From NCBI RefSeq assembly GCF_009617595.1, contig NZ_WIXK01000003.1, positions 411,773 through 475,772 of the forward strand: a DNA stretch of 64,000 nucleotides, read 5' to 3'. This document shows, in pieces, positions 1 through 9,178 of this stretch. Made by a program: the position numbers and the translations under genes. Position 1 is the stretch's first letter. Every line of letters starts with the position of its first letter. Under the pieces are notes generated by a model, which searched no databases, had not been told where the DNA came from, and saw nothing but the letters and a program-made list of their open reading frames with translations. The DNA comes from Tritonibacter aquimaris. Its GTDB lineage: Bacteria > Pseudomonadota > Alphaproteobacteria > Rhodobacterales > Rhodobacteraceae.

Positions 1-152
1 AGATCCGCATAAAGATCATGAATATGCCAGTCGGTGTCGGCCATGGCGCGGCCAGTGTCATTCAGCCCCGCCAACACATCATCCGGAATATCTGTCCCCG
101 TATGGGGCAACCCCAAGACAAGCGGGCTATCCCCGCGCTGAACTTCGATCAT
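1..152 (-). CDS. hutG: N-formylglutamate deformylase HutG (N-terminal part, runs off the window)
   Basis: Reading leftward from an ATG at 152, the first 50 residues are visible. They begin [19 protein letters not shown] and include [11 protein letters not shown], the start expected of the zinc-dependent N-formylglutamate amidohydrolase that ends the formylglutamate branch of histidine degradation (N-formylglutamate to glutamate and formate). Its ATG overlaps the hutH stop in an ATGA, so translation is coupled to the upstream hut genes. The rest lies outside the window. Together with hutF this shows the five-step route through formylglutamate; urocanase (hutU) is not visible and would be expected further left. 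Confidence 0.85.
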   Translation of the reverse strand, partial: MIEVQRGDSPLVLGLPHTGTDIPDDVLAGLNDTGRAMADTDWHIHDLYAD

Positions 153-1675
153 AGGCTCAGCTCCAGCCCAACCGCCTGCGCCAGCGCATCAGAGCGCACC
201 GCAACCGCCGCCGCATCAATATCGGGTGCCATATAGCGATCCTCCTCAAGGCTGGGGACCGAAGCACGCAGGCATGCAATCGCCTTTTGCAAAGTGGCTG
301 AGGTCATCAAAGGCGCGCGGTATTCAATGCCTTGCGCCGCGCACATGGCCTCAACCCCGAGGATCACCGCCAGGTTTGCAACCATCCGATCAAGACGGCG
401 CGCCCCATGGGCTGCCATGCTGACATGGTCTTCTTGGTTGGCGGATGTGGGCGTGCTGTCCGTAGAGCACGGATTGGCCAGGTGTTTGTTTTCGCTCATC
501 AATGCGGCGGTGGTAACTTCGGCAATCATCAGCCCCGAGTTTAGCCCCGGCTCTGGCGTCAGAAACGGTGGCAGGTCATGGGATAAGGTTGGATCCACCA
601 TCAGCGCCACCCGACGCTGGGCAATTGCGCCAATCTCGGCCAGCGCCAGCGCAATCTGATCCGCGGCAAAACCCACAGGTTCCGCATGGAAATTACCACC
701 TGACAGGATCTTGCCCGTTTCCACAATCACCAGCGGATTATCGGTGACCGCATTGGCCTCAATCTCAAGCGTGCGCCCGGCATAGCGCAGCAAATCCAGC
801 GCCGCGCCGGTGACCTGCGGCTGGCAACGAATGCAATAAGGATCCTGCACGCGGGCGTCGCCATCGCGGTGGCTTTCGCGGATCTCACTGCCCTTCAGCA
901 ATAGCGACATGCCACGGGCCACATCGATCTGGCCCTGATGCCCCCGCAGCGCATGAATTTCCGGCGTCAACGGCGCAGTGGATCCCATGATGGCATCGGT
1001 CGACAAAGACGCGGTCACCACGGATGCGCGCACCATCCGCCTGGCATCAAACAGCCCCGCCAGGGCGCAGGCGGTGGAAAACTGGGTGCCATTGATCAGC
1101 GCCAGCCCCTCTTTCGGGCCCAGCACCACAGGTTGAAGCCCGGCTTCGCGCAATGCCTCGCCGCCACGCAGGCGCTGGCCTTGATAAATCGCCTCACCCT
1201 CGCCGATCATCACCGCCGCCATATGCGCCAGCGGTGCCAGATCACCCGACGCCCCAACCGAGCCCTTTTCCGGGATCACCGGCACAACACCGCGCGCAAG
1301 CATGGCCTGAATGAGGTCGGGCAGCGCCCAACGCACCCCAGAAGCCCCGCGTCCCAGCGACAACAGCTTTAGCGCCATCATCAGGCGCACGGTTTCAACC
1401 TCCAACGGATCCCCTACCCCACAACAATGGGACAGGATCAGATTGCGTTGCAGGGTCTCTGTGTCTTTGGGGGCAATGCGCACCGAGGCCAGTTTGCCAA
1501 AGCCCGTGTTGACGCCGTAAACCGGCGTTTCCCCATTGGCGGCGGTTTCAACCAGCGCCGCAGAGGCATCAATGCCCGCGCGGGCGCTGTCGCACAGTTT
1601 TACCGCAATATCGCTGCGCCAGATGGTTTCCAATTCCGACAGCGACGCCATGCCGGGCTGTAGTATCAGGGTCAA
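149..1675 (-). CDS. hutH: histidine ammonia-lyase
   Basis: Cytoplasmic enzyme that deaminates L-histidine to trans-urocanate, the first step of histidine catabolism. The 508-residue length is normal for the family. The Ala-Ser-Gly triad that cyclises autocatalytically into the MIO cofactor is at residues 142-144 in [14 protein letters not shown], and the N-terminal [10 protein letters not shown] motif is intact at 53-62. The start overlaps the hutI stop by four bases and the stop overlaps the hutG start, giving a tight hutI-hutH-hutG operon. It is probably repressed by HutC from the divergent promoter upstream of hutI. Confidence 0.97.
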   Translation of the reverse strand: MTLILQPGMASLSELETIWRSDIAVKLCDSARAGIDASAALVETAANGETPVYGVNTGFGKLASVRIAPKDTETLQRNLILSHCCGVGDPLEVETVRLMMALKLLSLGRGASGVRWALPDLIQAMLARGVVPVIPEKGSVGASGDLAPLAHMAAVMIGEGEAIYQGQRLRGGEALREAGLQPVVLGPKEGLALINGTQFSTACALAGLFDARRMVRASVVTASLSTDAIMGSTAPLTPEIHALRGHQGQIDVARGMSLLLKGSEIRESHRDGDARVQDPYCIRCQPQVTGAALDLLRYAGRTLEIEANAVTDNPLVIVETGKILSGGNFHAEPVGFAADQIALALAEIGAIAQRRVALMVDPTLSHDLPPFLTPEPGLNSGLMIAEVTTAALMSENKHLANPCSTDSTPTSANQEDHVSMAAHGARRLDRMVANLAVILGVEAMCAAQGIEYRAPLMTSATLQKAIACLRASVPSLEEDRYMAPDIDAAAVAVRSDALAQAVGLELSL

Positions 1676-2874
1676 AACGATCCTCCAAAGATACGCGAGT
1701 GAAGCGGGTTGATGCCAATTCCATACGAGAGCTCAGCCGGATCCTGCACGTTCCAGATGGCAAGATCCGCGCGTTGCCCCGGGGCAATCATACCGCAATC
1801 GGTTAATCCAAGCGCGCGCGCCGCCACACGGGTGGTGCCCGCCAGCGCTTCGGCCGGGGTCAAACGAAACAGGGTGCAGGCCATATTCATCGCCAACAAT
1901 AGTGATCCCATTGGCGATGAGCCCGGATTCCAATCAGTTGCCACCGCCATCGCCACGCCTAGATCACGAAACGCCTCAACCGGCGGGGCCTGGGTTTCAT
2001 GCAGCGCATAAAACGCACCGGGCAACAGCACCGCGACCGTGCCCGCCGCCGCCAGCGCCGAGGCATCATCGGGGGTGGCATATTCCACGTGATCCGCTGA
2101 CAGCGCCTTGTATTTTGCCGCCAGCGCAGTGCCGCCGAGATGGCTCAGCTGCTCCGCATGGAGTTTCACCGGCAGGCCCAGCGCAAGCGCGCGGTCAAAC
2201 ACGCGGGCAATCTGTGTGGTGTCAAAGGCAATGCCTTCGCAAAACCCATCCACCGCATCCACCAACCCTTCTGCATGGGCGCGTTCAAGCGTGGGCAGGC
2301 AGATCTCATCAATATAGCGATCCGCATCCATCCCCGCAGGCACTGCATGGGCGCCCAGAAAGCTGGTTTTCACCCGGACAGGCCGCAGGCGGCCAATCTG
2401 ACGCGCCACCCGCAGCATTTTGATCTCGGCATCCTGATCCAGCCCATAGCCGGATTTCACCTCAACGCAGGTCACTCCCTGCGCAATCAAGGCATCCACA
2501 CGGGTCAGCGCAGTTTGCAACAACGTCTCTTCGCTGGCCCCGCGCGTCGCCGATACCGTTGAAACGATCCCGCCCCCGGCGCGGGCGATCTCATCATAGC
2601 GCGCCCCGTTCAGGCGCATCTCAAACTCACGCGCGCGATTGCCGCCATGCACAATATGGGTGTGGCAATCAATCAAGCCAGGCGTCACCAGCCGCCCCAT
2701 CTGCGGATGTCTGACCCAATCCGCATAGGCTGCGGGCAGCTCCTGCCCCACCCAGACAATATGCCCCTTTTCAACGGCAATCGCCGCATCGCGCAGCAAT
2801 CCATAGGGATCATCGGCGGTGGTATTGGCCAGTGTAGCCACAGTCACATCCGTGAGGAGAAATCGGGAGCTCAT
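1672..2874 (-). CDS. hutI: imidazolonepropionase
   Basis: Metal-dependent amidohydrolase that opens 4-imidazolone-5-propionate to N-formimidoyl-L-glutamate. The HTH metal ligands are at residues 71-73 ([10 protein letters not shown]), followed by further expected histidines in [12 protein letters not shown] and SADHVEY and the late Asp in [10 protein letters not shown]. At 400 residues it is full length. It is the first gene of the leftward hut operon and lies back to back with hutF across a short intergenic region containing a palindromic operator candidate. Confidence 0.96.
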   Translation of the reverse strand: MSSRFLLTDVTVATLANTTADDPYGLLRDAAIAVEKGHIVWVGQELPAAYADWVRHPQMGRLVTPGLIDCHTHIVHGGNRAREFEMRLNGARYDEIARAGGGIVSTVSATRGASEETLLQTALTRVDALIAQGVTCVEVKSGYGLDQDAEIKMLRVARQIGRLRPVRVKTSFLGAHAVPAGMDADRYIDEICLPTLERAHAEGLVDAVDGFCEGIAFDTTQIARVFDRALALGLPVKLHAEQLSHLGGTALAAKYKALSADHVEYATPDDASALAAAGTVAVLLPGAFYALHETQAPPVEAFRDLGVAMAVATDWNPGSSPMGSLLLAMNMACTLFRLTPAEALAGTTRVAARALGLTDCGMIAPGQRADLAIWNVQDPAELSYGIGINPLHSRIFGGSF

Positions 2875-2898
2875 GCATTAACCTTGCTTTATAGATGC

Positions 2899-2915
2899 AC
2901 ATATATTTAATATGT
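2899..2915. promoter_or_regulatory. candidate HutC operator in the divergent hut promoter
   Basis: ACATAT-N5-ATATGT is a 17-bp dyad in the short A/T-rich gap between hutI and hutF. GntR/HutC repressors bind short A/T-rich dyads of this kind and hutC lies two genes away, so autoregulation of both hut arms from this site is plausible. Assignment to HutC is inference from position and symmetry. The dyad covers an upstream in-frame ATG of hutF, which argues against that ATG being the start. Confidence 0.5.
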
Positions 2916-2947
2916 CACTACATAATAATGTCAATGGAGTTATTCCG

Positions 2948-4309
2948 GTGCAAGTGATCCATGCAAAACAAGCGCTTACCGCCACGGGCTGGCAGCGCGA
3001 TCTGCAAGTGGAAATTGACCCCAGCGGGCGAATCGCCACGCTCGGCGCGCAGACAGGGACGGCAACACACCACGTGGATCTGCTGTTGCCTGCGCCGGTC
3101 AATCTGCACAGCCATGCGTTTCAACGCGCAATGGCAGGCCTCACCGAGGCCCGCGGCCCCGATCCGCGCGACAGTTTCTGGACCTGGCGCAAGCTGATGT
3201 ATCAATTTCTGGATCAACTCACGCCCGAGCATGTGGAAGCCATCACCGCCATGGTGTTTCTGGAAATGCTGGAGGCGGGCTATGCGGGCGTTGCGGAATT
3301 TCACTACCTGCATCATGCAGCCGACGGGGTGCCTTATGCGAATCTGGCAGAGCTCTCCCAACGTATTGTTGCCGCTGCCGACAGCACCGGCATTGGCCTG
3401 ACGCTTTTGCCGGTGCATTATCAATACGGCGGCTGCGATCTGCGCCCACTACAGGGTGGACAGCGCCGGTTTGGCAATGACGTCGAACAATTTCTGCGCC
3501 TGCGTGAACAGGCCGCAAAGGCCCTGACCGCAGCCGATGCCACCCTTGGCGTGGCCCCCCATTCGCTGCGCGCCGTCGATCCCGCCGGGTTAAAAACAGT
3601 GCTGGCTGAGGCAAAAACAGGCCCGATCCACATGCATCTGGCCGAACAGGTCGCCGAGGTTGAAGAGGTCAGCGCCCATCTCAATGCGCGCCCCACCGAA
3701 TGGCTGTTGAACAACCACGCGGTGGACGCGCGCTGGTGTCTGATCCATTGCACCCAAATGACCACAGAAGAAACCATTGCGCTGGCAAAAACCCAGGCCG
3801 TGGCCGGGCTGTGTCCGCTCACAGAATCCAATCTGGGCGATGGGATTTTCAACGGCACGGACTATCTGAACGCGCAGGGCCGTTTTGGGATGGGCTCGGA
3901 TTCCAACGTACAGATCTCGCTGTTTGAAGAACTCAAAACCCTGGAATATTCGCAACGGCTGCGGGATCGCTCTCGTGCCGCGCTTGCAACGCAAGAGCGT
4001 TCTACCGGGCGGGTGCTGTTTGAAGGCGCTGTTCAGGGCGGCGCACAGGCCGGCGGGCGCAACAGCGGTGCGCTGCGCGTGGGGGCCTGGGCCGATCTCA
4101 TCGCGCTTGATACAGACACGCAGTATTTGTGCAACCGTCAGGGTGATCAGCTACTTGATAGCTTGATCTTTGCAGGCGCAGGCCCCAGCAGTATCCGCGA
4201 CGTCTGGAGCGCAGGCCGTCATGTGGTGAAGCAGGGTCGCCATCCCCGCCGCGATGACATAATCTGCCGCTTCAAACGCACACTAAACCAGCTGGAGACC
4301 ACGCTTTGA
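2948..4309 (+). CDS. hutF: formimidoylglutamate deiminase
   Basis: Amidohydrolase converting N-formimidoyl-L-glutamate to N-formyl-L-glutamate and ammonia, feeding HutG. Family residues are visible: NLHSHAFQRAM (metal-binding HxH), HMHLAEQ, LIHCTQM and the GSDSNVQISLFEEL segment. I chose the GTG at 2948 because GGAG sits 8 bases upstream and the resulting 453 residues fit the family. An in-frame ATG 36 bases upstream lies inside the operator palindrome and has no ribosome binding site. The 3' end overlaps the TTG start of hutC. Confidence 0.93.
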   Translation: MQVIHAKQALTATGWQRDLQVEIDPSGRIATLGAQTGTATHHVDLLLPAPVNLHSHAFQRAMAGLTEARGPDPRDSFWTWRKLMYQFLDQLTPEHVEAITAMVFLEMLEAGYAGVAEFHYLHHAADGVPYANLAELSQRIVAAADSTGIGLTLLPVHYQYGGCDLRPLQGGQRRFGNDVEQFLRLREQAAKALTAADATLGVAPHSLRAVDPAGLKTVLAEAKTGPIHMHLAEQVAEVEEVSAHLNARPTEWLLNNHAVDARWCLIHCTQMTTEETIALAKTQAVAGLCPLTESNLGDGIFNGTDYLNAQGRFGMGSDSNVQISLFEELKTLEYSQRLRDRSRAALATQERSTGRVLFEGAVQGGAQAGGRNSGALRVGAWADLIALDTDTQYLCNRQGDQLLDSLIFAGAGPSSIRDVWSAGRHVVKQGRHPRRDDIICRFKRTLNQLETTL

Positions 4310-5010
4310 GCGAGCCAACCCGCCTATCCTGGACTGATGTACGCGACCAGATTCGCGCCCGCATCCTCAGCCGCACCTATGCGCCGGGGGATCGCCTCCC
4401 CCGCGATGAGGACATCGCCCAGGAGTTTGGCTGCGCCCGCACCACCGTCCATCGCGCCATGCAGGATCTGGCGCAGATGGGCCTGGTGGAGCGTAAACGC
4501 AAAGGCGGCACCCATGTATTGAGCGACCCTGTCACCCGCGCCACCTTCGACATTCCCATTACCCGCTGCGAGGTGGAACAGCGCGGCGCAAAATATGACT
4601 ACCAGCTGATCAGCCGCGCGCTGGAACAGACGCCCACAGGCGTGATGGCGCGCTTCGGCCTGCACACCCCGCGTGAAATGCTGCGGGTCAAGGCGCTGCA
4701 TCTGGCCGACAACCGCCCCTATGTGTTTGAAGATCGCTGGGTCGACACCCAATCCACCCCGGAAATCCTGGATGTGGATCTCACCCGCGAAAACGCCAAT
4801 GAATGGCTGGTGCACAATAAACCCTTCAGCCGGGTCGATGTGCGCTTTTCTGCGATGAATGCCACCGCTGACAACGCGCACCACCTGGATACGCCCGAGG
4901 GCAGCGCGCTGTTTGTGATTGAGCGCACCACCTGGATCGGCAGCGCCCCGATCACCACGGTACAGTCGCTGGCGGCACCGGGCTATCAGCTGGCTGCAAA
5001 CACGGGTTGA
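4306..5010 (+). CDS. hutC: histidine utilisation repressor (GntR/UTRA family)
   Basis: Transcriptional regulator of 234 residues. The N-terminal GntR winged helix-turn-helix includes YAPGDRLPRDEDIAQEFG and ARTTVHRAMQDL. The C-terminal UTRA ligand domain has the typical FEDRWVD and VERTTWIGSAPITTV-like strands; in this family it senses urocanate. It starts with TTG overlapping the hutF stop (TTGA), with GGAG upstream. As the last gene of the hutFC operon it should repress both hut arms until urocanate accumulates. Confidence 0.93.
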   Translation: MSEPTRLSWTDVRDQIRARILSRTYAPGDRLPRDEDIAQEFGCARTTVHRAMQDLAQMGLVERKRKGGTHVLSDPVTRATFDIPITRCEVEQRGAKYDYQLISRALEQTPTGVMARFGLHTPREMLRVKALHLADNRPYVFEDRWVDTQSTPEILDVDLTRENANEWLVHNKPFSRVDVRFSAMNATADNAHHLDTPEGSALFVIERTTWIGSAPITTVQSLAAPGYQLAANTG

Positions 5011-5394
5011 GGGCGAAATCCTGCGAGAAGCGATTTGTGGCCTCTGTCCCACGTGAACTTGCAGGACGATCCAACGCCCAAGCCTTTGATCTGTTTCACA
5101 GCTTTTTGGTCAAGACAGACAGTGGTGCTGTTGGGACGCGGAGGTCGGCTTTGCGGACAAAACAGAAGTTGGGCATTGTCGTACCAATGGCTCCTTGCGG
5201 TAAAATCGAGATACGCTTGGGAACGCTGGATTTGTTTCCTGCGCAATACTTAAGGGCGTGGGACAGGGTGGCTGAAATGAACCTACGAAGCGCTTCGTTA
5301 TTCAAGTTACGTGTTTAGCTGACCGAAAAAGGTGGTCCACACGTGCTGCGTGTCGATGTTGTAACAGGTTCTTCTTTACGCTAAGCCTTTTGGC
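5011..5394. other. intergenic stretch without a supportable gene
   Basis: About 380 bases between hutC and the copper cluster. Short open frames exist on both strands, but none has a ribosome binding site, coherent codon use or a recognisable product. Base composition is more A/T-rich than the hut genes, so the switch into the accessory-looking copper region appears to occur here. It may be decayed sequence at an insertion boundary; no terminal repeats were seen. Confidence 0.4.
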
Positions 5395-5742
5395 GTGAAC
5401 ATACTGCGCGGCATACTCGTAATCGCCCTGATTGCCATGCTCTTGATCGGGAACCTGATCGAGGGTGCTGCGCATGCCGGAGCCTCTGACTGCATTGGCG
5501 CGCATTGCCACGAACATGCAAGAGTGAGTGACAGCCGTGAGATGGCGTATTCACATGAAGACAATGTTGGCGATCTTATTACGCATGATTGTTGCGATCA
5601 GATTTTCTGCCAAGCCGTGGCGTTGCCCGATTTCCCAGCTTTGGTTCACCCGGTGGGCCTCCAATCTGCGTCTCGAGCTCAAATCGGTCTGCTCGCTGCT
5701 GTGAACAGGCCCCGAACGCTAGAACGACCGCCTAACAGCTGA
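5395..5742 (+). CDS. small exported or membrane-anchored Cys/His-rich protein
   Basis: Not assigned to a named family. A GTG start gives 115 residues. An N-terminal hydrophobic segment (ILVIALIAMLLIGNLI) is followed by a metal-ligand-rich stretch containing GAHCHEHA and a DCCDQIFCQA cluster, a layout seen in small periplasmic proteins encoded beside copper genes (DUF2946/CopL-like in general appearance, not proven). It is the first gene before the cytochrome-copC-copD series. A role in sensing or buffering copper is inferred from ligands and context only. No strong ribosome binding site is visible, so the start is uncertain. Confidence 0.5.
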   Translation: MNILRGILVIALIAMLLIGNLIEGAAHAGASDCIGAHCHEHARVSDSREMAYSHEDNVGDLITHDCCDQIFCQAVALPDFPALVHPVGLQSASRAQIGLLAAVNRPRTLERPPNS

Positions 5743-5758
5743 ACATGTTCTTTGGGAT

Positions 5759-5806
5759 TTGCCCAAGCCTTTGGGCAAGCCGTGACCTTTCGCGCCCCTT
5801 TGGGCG
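5759..5806. promoter_or_regulatory. tandem palindromes upstream of the cytochrome-copCD genes
   Basis: TTGCCCAA-GCCT-TTGGGCAA is a perfect 8-bp-arm dyad at 5759-5778. It is followed by a smaller CGCCC-CTTT-GGGCG dyad ending at 5806. Both lie in the leader of the cytochrome gene that starts at 5841. They could be an operator, leader hairpins or a weak attenuator; the sequence does not decide between these. Confidence 0.35.
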
Positions 5807-5840
5807 ATCGAAGTTTCATTCAGCATGTTAGGGAATTCAC

Positions 5841-6275
5841 GTGAACAAAAAATACCTAGTCCTTGGCGCGACTGCCGTTGTAGCAGCTGTCGCTGCATCC
5901 TTCTTTCTTCGCCCTGAACCACCGCAGGAAAGCGCACAAACCAGTCCGACAGCTGGCACGGCAATCGTCTCGATCACCATGCCAGAGATCAGCGGGAATA
6001 CCGCAATTGGTCAAAACATCTTTGAAAGAATCTGTGCGGCGTGTCACGGCACGCAAGGTGTCGGCAATGCGGAGGCCGGGCCACCGCTTATTCACAAGAT
6101 CTATGAACCCGGTCATCACGGGGACGAAAGCTTTCAGCGCGCTGTTGCCCAAGGCGTTCGCGCCCATCATTGGCGATTTGGCGACATGCCGCCGGTCGAG
6201 GGTCTCACACGTGGCGACGTTGCTATGGTGATCGATTATATTCGCGAAATCCAACGCTCCAATGGGATTAACTGA
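5841..6275 (+). CDS. membrane-anchored or periplasmic c-type cytochrome
   Basis: 144-residue monohaem cytochrome c. An uncleaved-looking N-terminal anchor (YLVLGATAVVAAVAASFFL) precedes a Ser/Thr/Pro-rich linker and a class I cytochrome fold with haem motif CAACH at about residues 60-64. A likely Met axial ligand sits in RFGDMPPVEG. It starts at GTG with AGGGA seven bases upstream. The next gene, copC, begins 11 bases after its stop, so they are probably co-transcribed. It presumably shuttles electrons in the periplasm; the partner is unknown. Confidence 0.85.
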   Translation: MNKKYLVLGATAVVAAVAASFFLRPEPPQESAQTSPTAGTAIVSITMPEISGNTAIGQNIFERICAACHGTQGVGNAEAGPPLIHKIYEPGHHGDESFQRAVAQGVRAHHWRFGDMPPVEGLTRGDVAMVIDYIREIQRSNGIN

Positions 6276-6286
6276 GGGATACGACT

Positions 6287-6628
6287 ATGAAAAAACTTGC
6301 ACTATTCGCTTTGCTTGCGGCGCTTTCGTCGACCGCATTTGCCCATTCCCGCGTGGATATGACTACCCCCGAGAATGGCGCAGTGATGACAGATGTTCCC
6401 GCCGAAGTTAGTTTCAACTTCGCAGATGACATTCGTCTGACACGGGTAGAAATGACCCATGCAGTTCACCCAACAGTGCAGCTCGACCTGGGCGACCAAA
6501 AGAGCTTTGATCGCGCCTTCACGCTTCCCCTGGATGACATGGGGGTCGGCACCTATCGTATCGAATGGCGCGGGCTGGGGGTCGATGGTCATGTGATGCA
6601 AGGCGACTTCACGTTTACGGTGGAGTGA
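6287..6628 (+). CDS. copC: periplasmic copper-binding protein CopC
   Basis: 113-residue CopC-family protein. A signal peptide (MKKLALFALLAALSSTAFA) should be cleaved so that the mature chain begins with His (HSRVDMTTPENG), the first ligand of the Cu(II) site in this family. The matching Asp-x-His appears in GVDGHVMQGDF near the C-terminus. The beta-sandwich motifs P.EV.F.F and YRIEWRGLGVDGH are present. GAGGGA precedes the ATG. It lies between a cytochrome c gene and copD, which follows after two bases. Confidence 0.93.
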   Translation: MKKLALFALLAALSSTAFAHSRVDMTTPENGAVMTDVPAEVSFNFADDIRLTRVEMTHAVHPTVQLDLGDQKSFDRAFTLPLDDMGVGTYRIEWRGLGVDGHVMQGDFTFTVE

Positions 6629-6630
6629 GC

Positions 6631-7497
6631 ATGCCGGATATATGGGGTCAGGCCGCTATCCTGACGAAACTATTTTTGTACGTCAGTGCATTGGGGGCAG
6701 TCGGCTTGGTGATCGTCCAGATTGCCTTTGCGGGCGAAACCGCCTGTGTCGCCAAACGCATGCGCGCCCAAACTATCGGCCTCGTGGTGGTAGCGATTTC
6801 GGCTTCCGCGTTTGGTTTCTTGCTGCGAGGTGCGGCTCTTACCGGTGGCGCGGATGGAATGACTGACCCCGAAATGCTGGGCCTTTTGTGGCAGACACCA
6901 GTAGGTGAGGCGCTTTTGTGTCGTCTCGCGGGGGGCGCATTGATCATCGTCGGTTTGTTAATATCCAGCCATGGTCATTGGCTCGCGCTGGCCGGTGGAT
7001 TGCTCTTGCTTTGGTCGTTTGCCCAGATTGGTCACGTCACTGATATTGGCACTTTCGCTGTGCGGCTTCTTTTGCTGCTGCATCTTGTCGGCGTTGCCTT
7101 CTGGGTTGGTATCTTGCCGCCCTTGCACCACCTGTCGCGCGCACCGGATCGTCTTACCCCAGCAACACAGCTCGGCCATCATTTTGGCCGAGTTGCAACG
7201 ATCATCGTCCCTGTTCTGATATTGGCCGGTCTCATTATGGGCTGGATGCTGACAGGCTCACTGACGGCCTTGTTTGGCACAGGATATGGACAAGCCTTGC
7301 TGGTCAAGCTCGCACTTGTTGCCGTGGTGCTGACGCTAGCTGCGGCAAATAAGCTCCGTTTTGTCCCTGCCATGCAGGCTGGAGAGGCCGCTGCCGCGCG
7401 GCATCTGGCACTGTCCATTCAAATCGAAACACTGGTCATTCTGGCGGTACTTGCAGCCACCGCCACATTAACCAGTGTGCTTACTCTGCCAAGCTGA
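6631..7497 (+). CDS. copD: inner-membrane copper resistance/uptake protein CopD
   Basis: 288 residues, mostly hydrophobic, with about eight transmembrane helices, matching the CopD family partnered with CopC in moving copper across the inner membrane. Conserved-looking His residues occur in LLLLHLVGVAFWVG and in the GHHFGRVATI segment. The ATG two bases after the copC stop is chosen over an upstream in-frame start that would overlap copC. The next cytochrome gene begins seven bases after its stop, so the genes form one operon. Confidence 0.88.
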   Translation: MPDIWGQAAILTKLFLYVSALGAVGLVIVQIAFAGETACVAKRMRAQTIGLVVVAISASAFGFLLRGAALTGGADGMTDPEMLGLLWQTPVGEALLCRLAGGALIIVGLLISSHGHWLALAGGLLLLWSFAQIGHVTDIGTFAVRLLLLLHLVGVAFWVGILPPLHHLSRAPDRLTPATQLGHHFGRVATIIVPVLILAGLIMGWMLTGSLTALFGTGYGQALLVKLALVAVVLTLAAANKLRFVPAMQAGEAAAARHLALSIQIETLVILAVLAATATLTSVLTLPS

Positions 7498-7504
7498 GGC
7501 CATC

Positions 7505-7942
7505 ATGATCACAAGATTTACGCCCGTTTTGATTTTATGTATTTCCCCGAGCCAATCCTTCGCCGCTCACGAGTTGGACAATCGCGATGTGATAAATGGG
7601 CAAGCTCTATACGCAGAACACTGTGCGTCGTGCCATGGAGCCAAACTCGAAGGGCGGCCGAATTGGCGAACACCAGATGAAAACGGCATTCTCCCTGCGC
7701 CGCCCCATGACGAAACGGGGCACACCTGGCACCACGACAACCAATTGTTGTTTGAATATACCAAACTGGGTGGAGAGGGCGCGCTGGCCGCACGTGGGGT
7801 CACGGGGTTTGCCAGCGGGATGCCGGGATTTGGTGGAATGCTGACGGATGAGGAGATCTGGAATATTCTTGCCTTTGTCCGCTCAACCTGGCCGGAGCCA
7901 GTGCAAGACATCCAAGCCGGGCGAAACCCTGTGCACGAATAG
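7505..7942 (+). CDS. periplasmic c-type cytochrome
   Basis: 145 residues with a cleavable signal peptide ending near SFAAHE and a single haem motif CASCH. The C-terminal MLTDEEIWNILAFVRSTWP helix is typical of class I cytochromes. GAGG five bases before the ATG supports this start rather than the upstream in-frame one inside copD. It is the second cytochrome c flanking copCD, suggesting that copper handling and electron transfer are coupled here. The redox partner is not identifiable. Confidence 0.87.
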   Translation: MITRFTPVLILCISPSQSFAAHELDNRDVINGQALYAEHCASCHGAKLEGRPNWRTPDENGILPAPPHDETGHTWHHDNQLLFEYTKLGGEGALAARGVTGFASGMPGFGGMLTDEEIWNILAFVRSTWPEPVQDIQAGRNPVHE

Positions 7943-8044
7943 TCCATTGGGCGTCGGGCCTGCTTTGCATCACATTCAAGTTAGCACGGCTGCAACAAGC
8001 ACTTCCGCGAAGTATGAACTTAGTCCAAACAAGGAGACCGAACC

Positions 8045-8500
8045 ATGCTGACACGCCGTCAAACGCTCGGACTACTAGCCACTGCACCAACTGCGGTTAT
8101 CGTTTTACCGTCAGTTGCCTTGGCACGCGAACCCGATGTGTTCCAAAACCCGGTCGCGATGAATGCCGTCGATCCAATCGCCTATTTCGAGCAGCAGAAA
8201 CCGATATTGGGCGCGGCGGCACATGCAAGGCGTTGGAATGGTGCAGAATGGCGTTTTGCCAATAGGCTTAACGCAAACACGTTCGCAGCAACCCCAGAAG
8301 CTTATGCTCCTGTGTTCGGTGGATACTGCGCCTTTGCGGCGTCTCGTGGTTATCTTGCGCCAACGATCCCCGAGGCCTGGACCATCTACGAGGGCAAACT
8401 CTACCTGAATGCCAGCATGCGTGCGCAGGAGCTTTGGCTGCGCGACGTTCCGGGAAATATCGCTGCCGGCTTGCGCAATTGGCCGGACATCCTCAGGTAA
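8045..8500 (+). CDS. exported YHS-domain protein
   Basis: 151 residues. The N-terminus MLTRRQTLGLLATAPTAVIV looks like a twin-arginine or Sec signal. The remainder resembles a YHS domain (DPIAYFEQQKP near the start of the mature part, then GGYCAFAASRGY and a YLNASMRAQELWLRD tail), a small fold associated with metal binding. AAGGAG lies eight bases upstream of the ATG. It sits downstream of the copCD/cytochrome genes after about 100 bases. A metal-related periplasmic role is inferred. Confidence 0.75.
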   Translation: MLTRRQTLGLLATAPTAVIVLPSVALAREPDVFQNPVAMNAVDPIAYFEQQKPILGAAAHARRWNGAEWRFANRLNANTFAATPEAYAPVFGGYCAFAASRGYLAPTIPEAWTIYEGKLYLNASMRAQELWLRDVPGNIAAGLRNWPDILR

Positions 8501-8528
8501 TCCGGATGGCAATGGGACTGTTCGGCGC

Positions 8529-9104
8529 TTACGAGGACTTGCGCAGCACGTATTCTCCGCGCCCTATTTTGCGCAAGGCCCCCTGGTCGGTCAGATCTTT
8601 CAACGCGCGATAGCAGGCCTCTTTGGTAAGGCCGATCTGGCTTGCAAACTGGGTGACAGAACCCTGCAACAGACCGCACGCCACCGCCTGAAAGACTCGC
8701 TCATGCGCAGATCTGACGGCGTGAAGCGTTAAAAGCTGACGATACTCTTGCACCTGCGTCGCCAACAACCTTGTTATGCTTTCAGAAAACGCAGCGTCCT
8801 TGCGCTGACGTGTCTGGATGGCGTGCTTTGAAAGGCGAATAACCTGAGACTGCGCGGTTGCTACCGCATCACAATGGTAATGACCGGAATAGAGCGAAGC
8901 TTCCGCAAACATGCTGCCCGCCAAGGCATTGTGCAGGGTTACTACAGTCCCCGCTTCGGTAATACGGGTCAAGCAAATCGCACCCGAAATAACGAAGAAT
9001 ACACCTCTTGTCTCGTCCCCCTGACGAAAGACGTGATCGCCCTTTGCCAAGGCCAAACACATGTGCGCGTCGTCATGCAAGAGATCAAAAGGTACAGGCA
9101 ACAT
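8529..9104 (-). CDS. Crp/Fnr-family transcriptional regulator
   Basis: 191 residues. An N-terminal cyclic-nucleotide-binding-like beta roll (GDHVFRQGDETRGVFFVISGAI, AEASLYSG) is followed by a dimerisation helix and a C-terminal winged helix (QFASQIGLTKEACYRALKDL). It lacks the N-terminal cysteine cluster of FNR, so it is not an Fe-S oxygen sensor of that type. It converges on the YHS gene and diverges from the His-rich protein at 9179. A palindrome overlaps its own start codon, suggesting autoregulation or a downstream start (an in-frame ATG at 9062). Confidence 0.87.
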   Translation of the reverse strand: MLPVPFDLLHDDAHMCLALAKGDHVFRQGDETRGVFFVISGAICLTRITEAGTVVTLHNALAGSMFAEASLYSGHYHCDAVATAQSQVIRLSKHAIQTRQRKDAAFSESITRLLATQVQEYRQLLTLHAVRSAHERVFQAVACGLLQGSVTQFASQIGLTKEACYRALKDLTDQGALRKIGRGEYVLRKSS

Positions 9105-9120
9105 ATGATTTCAATCATAT
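9103..9120. promoter_or_regulatory. Crp/Fnr-type palindrome in the divergent promoter
   Basis: ATATGAT-TTCA-ATCATAT has perfect 7-bp arms and a 4-bp spacer, the geometry of Crp/Fnr-family half-sites (compare TTGAT-N4-ATCAA). It lies between the regulator gene and the His-rich protein gene and overlaps the regulator's proposed start codon. It is the obvious candidate binding site for the adjacent regulator. Confidence 0.6.
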
Positions 9121-9178
9121 TTGTTTCGGTGCGACGGGTCTATCACAGATCGAGCCACAACAAAAAATCGGTCACTCC

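Noticed and set aside
5007..5318. 103-residue open frame after hutC
   Set aside because: Overlaps the hutC end, has no ribosome binding site and no coherent domain; treated as non-coding boundary sequence.
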